Assembly: GCA_934659475.1 (NCBI GenBank)
Contig: CAKUHX010000010.1
Coordinates: 1 to 20,240 of the forward strand
Reading direction: 5' to 3'
Source of the DNA: an uncultured Oscillospiraceae bacterium
GTDB taxonomy: Bacteria > Bacillota > Clostridia > Oscillospirales > Oscillospiraceae
DNA: 20,240 nucleotides
Positions within the stretch are counted from its first letter, which is position 1. Every line of letters begins with the position of its first letter. The notes beneath the pieces are model-generated. The model did not search any database. It was not told the DNA's origin and saw only the letters and a list, made by a program, of their open reading frames with translations. Shown one piece after another: positions 13,689-20,240 of this stretch. The position numbers and the translations under genes are program-made.

Positions 13689-15446
13689 ATGGATATTTTT
13701 AATGTATTGACCATGCTGGGGGGACTGAGCCTGTTCCTCTTCGGCATGAGCCTGATGGGACAGGCCCTGGAGCGCCGGGCGGGGGGCAAGCTGCGCACCC
13801 TGCTGGACAAGATGACCAGCAACGTGTTCATGGGCTTCCTCACCGGTCTGGGCGTTACCGCCATCATTCAAAGCTCCTCCGCCACCACAGTCATGGTGGT
13901 GGGCTTTGTCAACTCCGGTCTGATGACCCTGCGGCAGGCCATCAACGTGATCATGGGCGCCAACGTGGGCACCACGGTGACCGCCTGGCTGCTCAGTCTG
14001 GGGGGCATCGACGGCAGCTCCCTGTGGGTCCGGCTGCTCAAGCCCTCCTCCTTCACCCCGGTGCTGGCTGTGATCGGCATCGTCTTCTATATGTTCTGCA
14101 GGGACGCCAAGAAAAAGGACACGGGCACCATCCTGCTGGGCTTCGCCACCCTGATGTTCGGCATGGAGACCATGAGCGGCGCCGTGTCCGGCCTGTCTCA
14201 GGTGCCCGCCTTCACCAGCCTGTTCCTGCTGTTCAAAAACCCCGTTCTGGGCGTGCTGGCGGGGACGGTGCTCACGGGCATCATCCAGTCCAGCTCCGCC
14301 TCCGTGGGTATTCTTCAGGCCCTGTCCGTCACCGGCGCGGTCAGCTACGCCGCCGCCATCCCCATCATCATGGGCCAGAACATCGGCACCACGGTGACGG
14401 CCATGCTCTCCTCCGTGGGCACCACCAAGAACGCCCGGCGGGCCGCCGTGGTCCACCTGATGTTCAACGTCATCGGCGTGGTGGTGCTGCTGACGGTGTT
14501 CTGTGTCGTCAAGGCCGTTTTCGCCCCGGCGCTGCTTGACCAGCCGGCGACGATGTCCGGCATCGCCGTGGCCCACTCGGTGTTCAACATCCTGTGCACC
14601 GCCATGCTGCTGCCCGCAGGCGACCTGCTGGAGAAGCTGGCCATCCGTCTGGTGCCCGACGAGAAGCAGGAGCAGCAGACGGTGGAGCTGGACGAGCGTC
14701 TGCTGGCCACCCCCTCCATCGCCCTGCGCCAGAGCCGGGCTGTGGCCGGGGAGATGGCGGACTGCGCCGTGCGCGCCCTGACCTCCGCCCTGGACTCCTT
14801 TGAGCACTACACCCCGGAGCTGGCCCAGTCCATCCGCCGGGACGAGGAGCGGTGCGACCACTACGAGGACATTCTGGGCACCTATCTGGTGAAGCTCAGC
14901 GCCCGGAAAATGGGCCAGGCGGAGAGCGAGGAGGCCACCGAGCTTTTGAAGGCCATCGGCGACTTCGAACGCATCTCTGACCACGGGGTAAACATCCTGG
15001 CCTCGGCGGAGGAGCTGCGGGACAAGGGGCTGGCCTTCTCAGCGCCGGCCATGGCCGAGTTCCACATCATCGCCGACGCCATCCGGAAGATCCTGGACCT
15101 GTCCCTGACCGCCTTCCGGAACGGGGATGTGGCTACGGCGGCAGAGGTGGAGCCCCTGGAGCAGGTGATCGACGGGCTGAAGGAGCAGCTCCGCACCCGG
15201 CACATCCTGCGGATGCAGCAGGGCGGGTGCAGCATCGAGGCCGGCTTCGTCTGGGCCGACCTGCTCACCGATCTGGAGCGCACCAGCGACCACTGCTCCA
15301 ACATCGCCGGGTGCATCATCGACGCGGCCCAGCACAACCTGAACCTCCACGAGAGCCTGCGGGCGGCCAAGCGGGACGACGAGGGCTTCCGCCGCCGTTT
15401 CCAGCAGTACGCCCTGGAGTACCCCCTGCCTGAGCCGAAGGAATGA
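13689..15446 (+). CDS. Na+/phosphate cotransporter with PhoU-like domain (PNaS/NptA family)
   Basis: A membrane transporter that probably takes up phosphate with sodium, or balances phosphate. The product is 585 residues. The membrane half (about 1-320) has the two inverted family repeats, marked by QSSSATT (61-67) with GANVGTT (90-96), and QSSSASV (200-206) with GQNIGTT (229-235). The C-terminal half (about 345-560) is a helical PhoU-like domain containing EDILGTYLVKLSARKM, AIGDFERISDHGVNI and LLTDLERTSDHCSNIAG, the metal-binding E/DxxxD pattern. ATG 13689 (MDIFNVLTMLGG) is preferred, with AGGA nine bases upstream; ATG 13680 is also possible. It appears to be monocistronic. Confidence 0.92.
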   Translation: MDIFNVLTMLGGLSLFLFGMSLMGQALERRAGGKLRTLLDKMTSNVFMGFLTGLGVTAIIQSSSATTVMVVGFVNSGLMTLRQAINVIMGANVGTTVTAWLLSLGGIDGSSLWVRLLKPSSFTPVLAVIGIVFYMFCRDAKKKDTGTILLGFATLMFGMETMSGAVSGLSQVPAFTSLFLLFKNPVLGVLAGTVLTGIIQSSSASVGILQALSVTGAVSYAAAIPIIMGQNIGTTVTAMLSSVGTTKNARRAAVVHLMFNVIGVVVLLTVFCVVKAVFAPALLDQPATMSGIAVAHSVFNILCTAMLLPAGDLLEKLAIRLVPDEKQEQQTVELDERLLATPSIALRQSRAVAGEMADCAVRALTSALDSFEHYTPELAQSIRRDEERCDHYEDILGTYLVKLSARKMGQAESEEATELLKAIGDFERISDHGVNILASAEELRDKGLAFSAPAMAEFHIIADAIRKILDLSLTAFRNGDVATAAEVEPLEQVIDGLKEQLRTRHILRMQQGGCSIEAGFVWADLLTDLERTSDHCSNIAGCIIDAAQHNLNLHESLRAAKRDDEGFRRRFQQYALEYPLPEPKE

Positions 15447-15462
15447 CTCCGCTGTAAAAACC

Positions 15463-15493
15463 GGCCCCCGCCGTCTTTTAGACGGCGGGGGCC
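15463..15493. terminator. 13-bp hairpin after the transporter, left copy
   Basis: GGCCCCCGCCGTC and its complement are separated by the loop TTTTA. The U-run expected of a terminator (TTTTT) is on the minus-strand side (15460-15456), so it fits better as the end signal for transcripts coming from lysR. It is an inverted copy of the hairpin at 15658-15688. Confidence 0.75.
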
Positions 15494-15605
15494 TCAGCAA
15501 GGCGAAAAAGCCTTTTCGCCAAGCTGAAGAAGATCATGAAACTTTTTCAAAGTTTCATGATCTTATGATCAAAAACGAAAGACACCCTTCCTGGGTTTCT
15601 TTCGT
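15494..15605. repeat. Three further consecutive stem-loops
   Basis: At 15494-15527, TCAGC-AA-GGCGAAAA pairs with its mirror around AGCC. At 15530-15564, a 15-bp perfect stem (AAGATCATGAAACTT) has a 5-nt loop. At 15575-15605, ACGAAAGA pairs with TCTTTCGT, then a mismatch and an ACCC/GGGT inner stem with a TTCCT loop. None is clearly followed by a U-run on either strand. The block lies between convergent genes, and no open frame there is convincing. Confidence 0.7.
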
Positions 15606-15657
15606 AACTATCTTCCTTCCCGTATCTCTACGTACTGCTACTTTTTTGACAGTCTCC

Positions 15658-15692
15658 GGCCCTCGCCGTCTAAAAGACGGCGGGGGCCTTTT
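15658..15692 (+). terminator. 13-bp hairpin with T-run, right copy
   Basis: GGCCCTCGCCGTC pairs with GACGGCGGGGGCC (one T-G wobble) around the loop TAAAA. TTTT follows on the plus strand at 15689-15692. It is therefore the best candidate end for the Na/Pi transporter transcript, more than 200 bases beyond its stop codon. It is the reverse complement of the left copy apart from one base. Confidence 0.75.
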
Positions 15693-15723
15693 CATAGACA
15701 GGGACAGGGCAGGGGAGAGGGCG

Positions 15724-16650
15724 TCACTCCCGCGGCCGCTGGGGGAAGGCGGCCCGGGCGTCGGCGATGAACTGGGACAGGATGCCCCACTGATAGGACT
15801 GGCGGCGATAGCCGAAGCGGATGGGGTAGACGCAGTCCTGCTGAAAGCGGAAGACCAGCAGCTGCTTCAGCTCCCGGGTGCTCAGGGTGCCGTCGATCAG
15901 GCAGTCGGGGCAGAAGCAGATGCCCACCCCCTGTACGCACAGGGCCAGCAGGGTCTCCATGTTCTCCGACTGGGCGCGGATCTGCGGGTAAAAGCCCGCG
16001 GCCTTCAGCTGCCGGCGGCCCAGCTGGCCGCCGATGTCCTGGGGCACGCCGATCAGGAAGGGGCATTTGCGGAAGGCCGTCAGCTCCTGGGTGGAGAGCA
16101 CCGGCCCCGCGGGCACCCGCTCCGCCAGAGGCAGCAGCGACCGGGGCACCAGCATACACACCTCCTCCTGATAGAACTCCTCCATCTGGATGTCCGGAAG
16201 GCTCTGGGGGAAGGCGGCCACCGCCAGATCCACCGAGCCGTCCAGCAGCCGGGCGTGCAGCTCCTCGTTGCTGGCCTCCACCAGGTCCACCTGTACGTTG
16301 GGGTATCGCTCCTGAAAGCCGGAGATGATCCGGGGCATCAGGATGCGGCCCCGGGTATAGGCGATGCCCACCCGCAGCAGCCCCTTCTGGTTGCCGGTGA
16401 TGTCGCAGAACTCGTGGCGCAGGGCCTGATACTCCCGCTGGAACTGCAGGGCGTAGCGCAGGAACACCTCCCCCGCATAGGTCAGCTCCAGGGGGGTGCG
16501 GCGCAGCAGGAGCTGGCAGTTCAGCTCCCGCTCCAGGGCGGCGATGTGGGCGCTGAGGGTCTGCTGGGTGATGTGCAGCTGGTCGGCGGCGCGGGTAAAG
16601 CTGCGCTTGTCCGCCACCGCGGCGAAGTATTCCATGGACAGAAAGTTCAC
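15724..16650 (-). CDS. LysR-family transcriptional regulator
   Basis: A DNA-binding regulator that probably controls itself and the divergent nhaC-type gene. The product is 308 residues, normal for the family. The winged helix-turn-helix (about 1-60) reads FAAVADKRSFTRAADQLHIT, then QQTLSAHIAALERELNCQLL. The substrate-binding domain (about 90-295) starts LLRVGIAYTRGRILMPRIIS and includes SVDLAVAAF and LALCVQGVGICFCPDCLI. The start is GTG at 16650, with AGGGGG nine bases upstream; an ATG five codons inside is the alternative. The effector is unknown; the unusual CFCPDC segment near residues 248-253 holds two cysteines that might be redox-sensitive, which is speculation. Confidence 0.93.
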   Translation of the reverse strand: MNFLSMEYFAAVADKRSFTRAADQLHITQQTLSAHIAALERELNCQLLLRRTPLELTYAGEVFLRYALQFQREYQALRHEFCDITGNQKGLLRVGIAYTRGRILMPRIISGFQERYPNVQVDLVEASNEELHARLLDGSVDLAVAAFPQSLPDIQMEEFYQEEVCMLVPRSLLPLAERVPAGPVLSTQELTAFRKCPFLIGVPQDIGGQLGRRQLKAAGFYPQIRAQSENMETLLALCVQGVGICFCPDCLIDGTLSTRELKQLLVFRFQQDCVYPIRFGYRRQSYQWGILSQFIADARAAFPQRPRE

Positions 16651-16686
16651 GGAGCTCTTCCCCCTCTGTTACAGTATTTTTCCTGT

Positions 16687-16715
16687 ATTGTATACCGAAA
16701 TTTCGCGCTTTGCAA
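16687..16715 (-). promoter_or_regulatory. lysR promoter, sharing its -35 with the divergent promoter
   Basis: On the minus strand, TTGCAA (16715-16710), a 17-bp spacer and TACAAT (16692-16687) form a good sigma-A promoter about 37 bases before the GTG. TTGCAA is its own reverse complement, so the same six bases can also serve the plus-strand promoter. The spacer holds the 10-bp palindrome CGAAATTTCG (16696-16705). Confidence 0.65.
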
Positions 16716-16737
16716 CGGTTTTTCCCGATGGTATAAT
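16710..16737 (+). promoter_or_regulatory. nhaC-type gene promoter
   Basis: TTGCAA (16710-16715), a 16-bp spacer and a perfect TATAAT (16732-16737) lie about 37 bases before the TTG start. TTTGCA one base to the left would give a 17-bp spacer instead. The -10 sits in the middle of a 19-bp palindrome. Confidence 0.75.
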
Positions 16738-16744
16738 ACCATCG
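16726..16744. promoter_or_regulatory. 19-bp perfect palindrome over the -10 element
   Basis: CGATGGTATAATACCATCG is a perfect inverted repeat with 9-bp arms around one central base, covering the whole -10 of the nhaC-type promoter. A dimeric protein bound here would block transcription. The divergent LysR protein is one candidate, but LysR sites are usually further upstream and of T-N11-A type, so another repressor is possible. Confidence 0.65.
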
Positions 16745-16773
16745 CTCTCATTTCTAAGTGAGGAGGGATCTCC

Positions 16774-18108
16774 TTGGAGCTGTTCACCCTTCTGATCTTC
16801 TGCGCCGTGCTGCTGCTGTGCGTGGTGCTGAAGCTGTCTGTGCTGTACGCCCTGGGGGCCGGGGCATTGATCTTCTGCCTTTACGGGCGGAAAAAGGGCT
16901 TCTCCTGGGGGCAGCTGGGGAAGATGCTGCTGGACGGGGCAGCCACGGCCAAAAACGTGGTGTTCATCGTGGGCATGATGGGCGTGGTGGCCGGCCTGTG
17001 GCGGGCCTGCGGCACCATCCCCTATATCATTTGCGCCGCCTCCGGCTTTGTGCGCCCGGGCACCGTGGTGCTGATGACCTTTCTGCTGAACGCCGGGGTG
17101 TCCATGCTCATGGGCTCCGCCTTCGGCGTGTCCGCCACCATGGGGGCCATCTCCATGACCATGGCCGCGGCCATGGGGGTGGACCCGGTGCTGGCCGGGG
17201 GCGCCATGCTGTCCGGCGTGTTCGTGGGGGACCGGGCCGCCCCCGTGTCCTCCAGCGCCCTGCTGATCAGCGAGCTGACCCATACGGACCTGTTCGACAA
17301 CCTGAAGCAGATGCTCCGCCGGGGGGCGGTGCCCTTTCTGCTCTGCTGCGCCCTGTACGGCGGGGCGGGCCTGCTGATGGGCAGCTCCGGCGGGCAGACG
17401 GAGGACCTGTGGGCCCTGTTCGGCCGGGAGCTGACCCTCCACTGGGCGGCCCTGATCCCCGCCGCGGCGATCCTGCTGCTGTCCTTCCTGCGGGTGCCCA
17501 CCAAGAAAACGGTGGCCGTCAGCATCCTGCTGGCGGCGGCGGTGTGCCTGCTGGTGCAGCGGCTCACCCCGGCCCAGACCCTGCGGGCGGCCCTGCTTGG
17601 CTTCCGCGCCGGCGACGCCCAGGTGGCCGCCATGCTCAACGGCGGCGGGCTGATCTCCATGGTCAAGTCCATGTGCATCGTGGGCCTGTCCTCCTCTTAC
17701 TCCGGCATTTTCCGCCAGACCCCGCTGCTGGCCGGCATCCGGGCCAACATCCGGACCGTGGGGGACAAGTTCTCCCCCATGGTGGCCATGATCCTCACCG
17801 CTCTGGCCACGGGGGCCATCGCCTGCAATCAGACCCTGTGCATCCTGATGACCCACCAGCTGTGCGAGGGGACGGAGGACGACCAGGAGCTGGCCCTGGA
17901 CCTGTCAGACACCGCCGAGGTGCTGGCCGCACCGATCCCCTGGTCCATCTCCGGCGGGGTGCCCCTGGCCTCCGCCGGCGCTCCCACGGCCAGCCTGCTC
18001 ACCGCCTTCTTCCTCTACCTGGTGCCCCTGCATGCCCTGCTGGGCCACCTGCGGAAGAGAAGCCGCGGACGCCCCGTCCAGCTGAACGCCGCCGTTTCCC
18101 AGCATTGA
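16774..18108 (+). CDS. NhaC-family Na+/H+ antiporter-like membrane protein
   Basis: A predicted inner-membrane antiporter of the NhaC/IT superfamily, which may exchange Na+ for H+ or an organic acid. The product is 444 residues with about 10-12 hydrophobic segments. The family motif VGDRAAPVSSSALL lies at residues 151-164. A later half includes NGGGLISMVKSMCIVGLSSS and ALATGAIACNQTLCILM. It starts at TTG 16774, preceded by AGGAGG seven bases upstream, giving MELFTLLIFCAVLL; no better ATG exists before the first helix. It is divergent from lysR and followed by a terminator. The substrate cannot be fixed from sequence. Confidence 0.87.
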   Translation: MELFTLLIFCAVLLLCVVLKLSVLYALGAGALIFCLYGRKKGFSWGQLGKMLLDGAATAKNVVFIVGMMGVVAGLWRACGTIPYIICAASGFVRPGTVVLMTFLLNAGVSMLMGSAFGVSATMGAISMTMAAAMGVDPVLAGGAMLSGVFVGDRAAPVSSSALLISELTHTDLFDNLKQMLRRGAVPFLLCCALYGGAGLLMGSSGGQTEDLWALFGRELTLHWAALIPAAAILLLSFLRVPTKKTVAVSILLAAAVCLLVQRLTPAQTLRAALLGFRAGDAQVAAMLNGGGLISMVKSMCIVGLSSSYSGIFRQTPLLAGIRANIRTVGDKFSPMVAMILTALATGAIACNQTLCILMTHQLCEGTEDDQELALDLSDTAEVLAAPIPWSISGGVPLASAGAPTASLLTAFFLYLVPLHALLGHLRKRSRGRPVQLNAAVSQH

Positions 18109-18132
18109 CCGAGCCACATGGAAAAAACGGAG

Positions 18133-18167
18133 CGCATCCCTCCCCGTTCCGGGAAGGGATGCGTTTT
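18133..18167 (+). terminator. Terminator after the nhaC-type gene
   Basis: CGCATCCCT (18133-18141) pairs with AGGGATGCG (18155-18163), with an inner CCC/GGG stem after one mismatch, and TTTT follows. Six A residues on the left (18122-18127) would give a U-run on the minus strand as well, so it could work both ways. Confidence 0.8.
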
Positions 18168-18189
18168 GTCGTTCCGCGCAAGTTTGATA

Positions 18190-18218
18190 TTGTCCCCTCC
18201 GGCGGAATACGATATAAT
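18190..18218 (+). promoter_or_regulatory. Promoter of the peptidase C26 gene
   Basis: TTGTCC (18190-18195), a 17-bp spacer and a perfect TATAAT (18213-18218) lie about 80 bases upstream of the start codon. The leader that follows contains two small GC hairpins: GGCGGT/ACCGCC around 18219-18236 and CCGCCC/GGGCGG around 18247-18262. Confidence 0.7.
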
Positions 18219-18299
18219 GGCGGTGAAATGACCGCCGGGCCCTTCCTCCGCCCGGGAGGGCGGAACGGGCCTGATCTCAAACTAAGGGGGAACACATTT

Positions 18300-18956
18300 A
18301 TGGCACCCAGGATCCAGATCTCCGGCGCGGACGGCGCCATGGACAACTACATCGCGGCCATCTCCGGCGCGGGGGGCGCGGCCGTGCCCGGCTATTGCCC
18401 CGCCCCCGACCTCAGCTGTGACGGACTTCTGCTGTGCGGCGGCAAGGACGTGCAGCCCCACCTGTTCGGACAGGAAAACCGCGGCTCCCTTGCCCCGGAC
18501 CCTTCCCGGGACGCGGCGGAGCTGGCCCTGCTGCGGGCCTTCTGGCCCACGGGCAAGCCCATTCTGGGCATCTGCCGGGGGATGCAGCTGCTGAACATCT
18601 TCCTGGGGGGCACCTTGGTACAGGACCTTCCCGACCACCTGCGCCCCTTCCATCAGGGGCAAAAGGGCGACGCCATCCACCCCATTCTGGCCCAGGAGGG
18701 CAGCCTGCTCCACCGCTGGTACGGCCCCGTGTTCCCCGTAAACAGCCACCACCACCAGGTGCTGGACCGCATCGGGGCGGGGCTGACCGTCACCGCCCGG
18801 TCCGAGGGCGGCTGCCCCGAGGCGGCGGAGCACCCCGGCCGCCCGGTGCTGGCAGTGCAGTTCCACCCGGAGCGCATGTCCTTCGCCAACCGCAGGGCGG
18901 ACACCGTGGACGGGGCGGAGATCTTCCGCTGGCTGATCGCCCAGTGCGGGGGATAA
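18300..18956 (+). CDS. Gamma-glutamyl-GABA hydrolase-like class I amidotransferase (peptidase C26)
   Basis: A predicted cytoplasmic hydrolase of gamma-glutamyl bonds, in the PuuD/GATase class I family. The 218-residue product has the triad: nucleophile C92 in LGICRGMQLLN, then H189 and E191 in VQFHPERM. It also has the family's VNSHHHQVLD motif (147-156) and the GGKDVQPHLFGQE oxyanion-side segment (47-59). It is about 30 residues shorter than PuuD, mostly at the N-terminus, where the usual PxIGI strand is replaced by a short RIQISGAD strand. ATG 18300 has GGGGG nine bases upstream. It has its own promoter and lies 81 bp before the channel gene. The true substrate is unknown. Confidence 0.88.
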   Translation: MAPRIQISGADGAMDNYIAAISGAGGAAVPGYCPAPDLSCDGLLLCGGKDVQPHLFGQENRGSLAPDPSRDAAELALLRAFWPTGKPILGICRGMQLLNIFLGGTLVQDLPDHLRPFHQGQKGDAIHPILAQEGSLLHRWYGPVFPVNSHHHQVLDRIGAGLTVTARSEGGCPEAAEHPGRPVLAVQFHPERMSFANRRADTVDGAEIFRWLIAQCGG

Positions 18957-19037
18957 GGGAAGCAGTACAAGGACACCGGACGAATCATATCCGCCCGGTG
19001 CCCTCTTCAACTACAAAAGAAACCGAGGTGACCTGAT

Positions 19038-20240
19038 ATGGATCGGCGCGGCATCTGGGAGCAGCGGCGCAGGCGGCTGTACTCCGTGGTAGAGACCGGC
19101 AACGTGGGCGACGCCTTCAGCCGGGGCTACGACGTCCTTCTGGTGGCGTCCATCGTCATCAATCTGGCGGTGTGCGTGGCCTACACCTTTGACAGCATGG
19201 AGCTGAACTATGGCCCCCTGCTGCTGACGGTGGAGCGGGTGACCGTGACCTTCTTCGCCGTGGACTACGTCCTTCGGGTGTGGACGGCCAAGTATATGTA
19301 CCCCGATCTGACCCCGGGGGAGGCCACCTGGAAATACGTCCGCTCCATCACCGGCATCATCGACCTGGCCTCCTTCCTGCCCTATTTCCTGCCCGTGTTT
19401 TTCCCCACGGGGGCGGTGGCCTTCCGTATGTTCCGGGTGGTGCGCATCTTCCGCCTGTTCCGCATCAACGCCTATTACGACTCCCTCAGCGTCATCACCT
19501 CCGTTCTGGCCAGCAAGCGGCAGCAGCTCATGTCCTCGGTGTTCATCATTCTGGTGCTGATGCTGGGGGCCAGCCTGTGCATGTACTCCCTGGAGCACGA
19601 GGCCCAGCCCGAGGTGTTCCGCAACGCCTTCTCCGGCATGTGGTGGGCGGTGTCCACCCTGCTGACCGTGGGCTACGGGGACATCTACCCCGTCACCCCC
19701 ATGGGGCAGCTCTTCGGCATCTGCATCACCTTTTTGGGGGTGGGCATGGTGGCCATCCCCACGGGCATCATCTCCGCCGGCTTCGTGGACCAGTACTCCC
19801 GCATCAAGCGCATCAGCGAGTATGCCAACGAGCAGGAGATCAACTTTATGAAGGTCCACATGACCCGCCGGGACAAATGGGTGGGACAGGCCATCAAGGA
19901 CCTGGGCATCCCCCGGGGGGTCATCGTGGCCGCCGTGCAGCGGGGGCGGGAGATCGTGGTGCCCCGGGGCGACACGGTGATCCAGGAGCACGACACCCTG
20001 GTGCTGGGGGCCGAGGCCATGGGGGACGACCACCGCATCGAGCTGAAAGAGGTCGTTCTGAAGCACCACAACCCCTGGAACGACCACCCCATCCGGGAGC
20101 TGGACATCTCCCGCCAGACGGTGATCGTCATGGTCAAGCGCCGGGGCACCATGCTCATCCCCAACGGTGACCTGGTCTTAAAGGAGGGGGACAAGGTGAT
20201 CCTGTACACCAAGATGTTCCTGTCCGACGCGGAGACGCTG
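19038..20240 (+). CDS. Kv-type potassium channel with RCK_C domains, cut by window edge
   Basis: A predicted six-helix voltage-gated-like K+ channel. Of it, 401 residues are visible with no stop before the right edge. Helices S1-S3 lie within about 30-125. S4 is FRMFRVVRIFRLFR (129-142), with arginines every third residue as in voltage sensors. The pore helix and selectivity filter, STLLTVGYGD, lie at 206-215, followed by S6 (about 222-250). A first TrkA C-terminal (RCK_C) domain spans about 268-340, and a second starts near 348 and is incomplete. ATG 19038 has GAGGTGA upstream. It may be cotranscribed with the C26 gene. Together with the Na+ transporters it makes this stretch rich in cation-handling genes. 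Confidence 0.92.
   Translation, partial: MDRRGIWEQRRRRLYSVVETGNVGDAFSRGYDVLLVASIVINLAVCVAYTFDSMELNYGPLLLTVERVTVTFFAVDYVLRVWTAKYMYPDLTPGEATWKYVRSITGIIDLASFLPYFLPVFFPTGAVAFRMFRVVRIFRLFRINAYYDSLSVITSVLASKRQQLMSSVFIILVLMLGASLCMYSLEHEAQPEVFRNAFSGMWWAVSTLLTVGYGDIYPVTPMGQLFGICITFLGVGMVAIPTGIISAGFVDQYSRIKRISEYANEQEINFMKVHMTRRDKWVGQAIKDLGIPRGVIVAAVQRGREIVVPRGDTVIQEHDTLVLGAEAMGDDHRIELKEVVLKHHNPWNDHPIRELDISRQTVIVMVKRRGTMLIPNGDLVLKEGDKVILYTKMFLSDAETL

Noticed and set aside
11228..13700. Attachment-site repeat of the tRNA-Arg 3' end
   Set aside because: No second copy of the T-arm/acceptor sequence was found downstream of the sigma/anti-sigma pair, and no integrase gene is in the window.
13557..14984. 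A long minus-strand frame opposite the Na/Pi cotransporter
   Set aside because: The translation is rich in H, G, Q and D with no domain pattern, and the plus strand encodes an obvious transporter.
16669..17856. A 395-codon minus-strand frame opposite the nhaC-type gene
   Set aside because: It is a histidine/glycine/glutamine-rich antisense shadow with no family match and no ribosome site.
16758..18299. Open frame in a second plus-strand phase running into the C26 gene (732 codons in total)
   Set aside because: The part before 18300 is an out-of-phase shadow of the nhaC-type gene. The C26 gene has its own promoter, leader and ribosome site. It is not a fusion.
1..20240. CRISPR array, rRNA genes, phage or insertion-sequence genes
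   Set aside because: No regularly spaced repeats, rRNA signatures, transposase or phage proteins were seen on either strand.

Overview
The window is high-GC, gene-dense chromosomal DNA from an endospore-forming Clostridia-type Firmicute. It carries spoIIE, an Asp23/FakA pair, strong AAGGAGG ribosome binding sites and a complete S10-type ribosomal operon. Its strong C/G third-position bias suggests the Oscillospiraceae/Flavonifractor area, but that placement is inference, because no 16S gene or species marker is present.

Region 1 (1-6482, minus strand) is the head of the S10/spc ribosomal protein operon: rpsJ-rplC-rplD-rplW-rplB-rpsS-rplV-rpsC-rplP-rpmC-rpsQ-rplN-rplX. The last gene runs off the left edge. 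A sigma-A promoter at about 6330-6359 drives it through a leader of roughly 258 nt. The leader holds a strong stem-loop and an intrinsic-terminator-like hairpin, so attenuation is likely. An unusual ~200 bp spacer with three hairpins separates rpsJ from rplC. S3 has an RGG/FNR-rich tail, and L3 ends in a duplicated 9-residue repeat.

Region 2 (6483-11265) starts with spoIIE on the minus strand, closed by a perfect 14-bp terminator just upstream of the S10 promoter. Divergent from it are an Asp23/Gls24-family gene and fakA (fatty acid kinase catalytic subunit). A tRNA-Arg(CCU) and a strong terminator follow.

Region 3 (11266-13475) is a hairpin-rich non-coding stretch followed by a two-gene signalling module: an ECF sigma factor overlapping by 4 bp a membrane anti-sigma-like protein with an RsgI/SEAL-type DVNPSIE motif and two PepSY-like domains. 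Its codon use differs from its neighbours and it lies just behind a tRNA, so it may be acquired DNA.

Region 4 (13476-20240) holds transport and ion homeostasis genes: a Na+/phosphate cotransporter with a PhoU-like tail; a 226-bp intergenic block with five consecutive stem-loops bounded by inverted copies of one hairpin; a divergent lysR/nhaC pair whose promoters appear to share one palindromic -35 hexamer; a class I glutamine-amidotransferase-like peptidase C26; and a Kv-type potassium channel with RCK_C domains, cut by the right edge.
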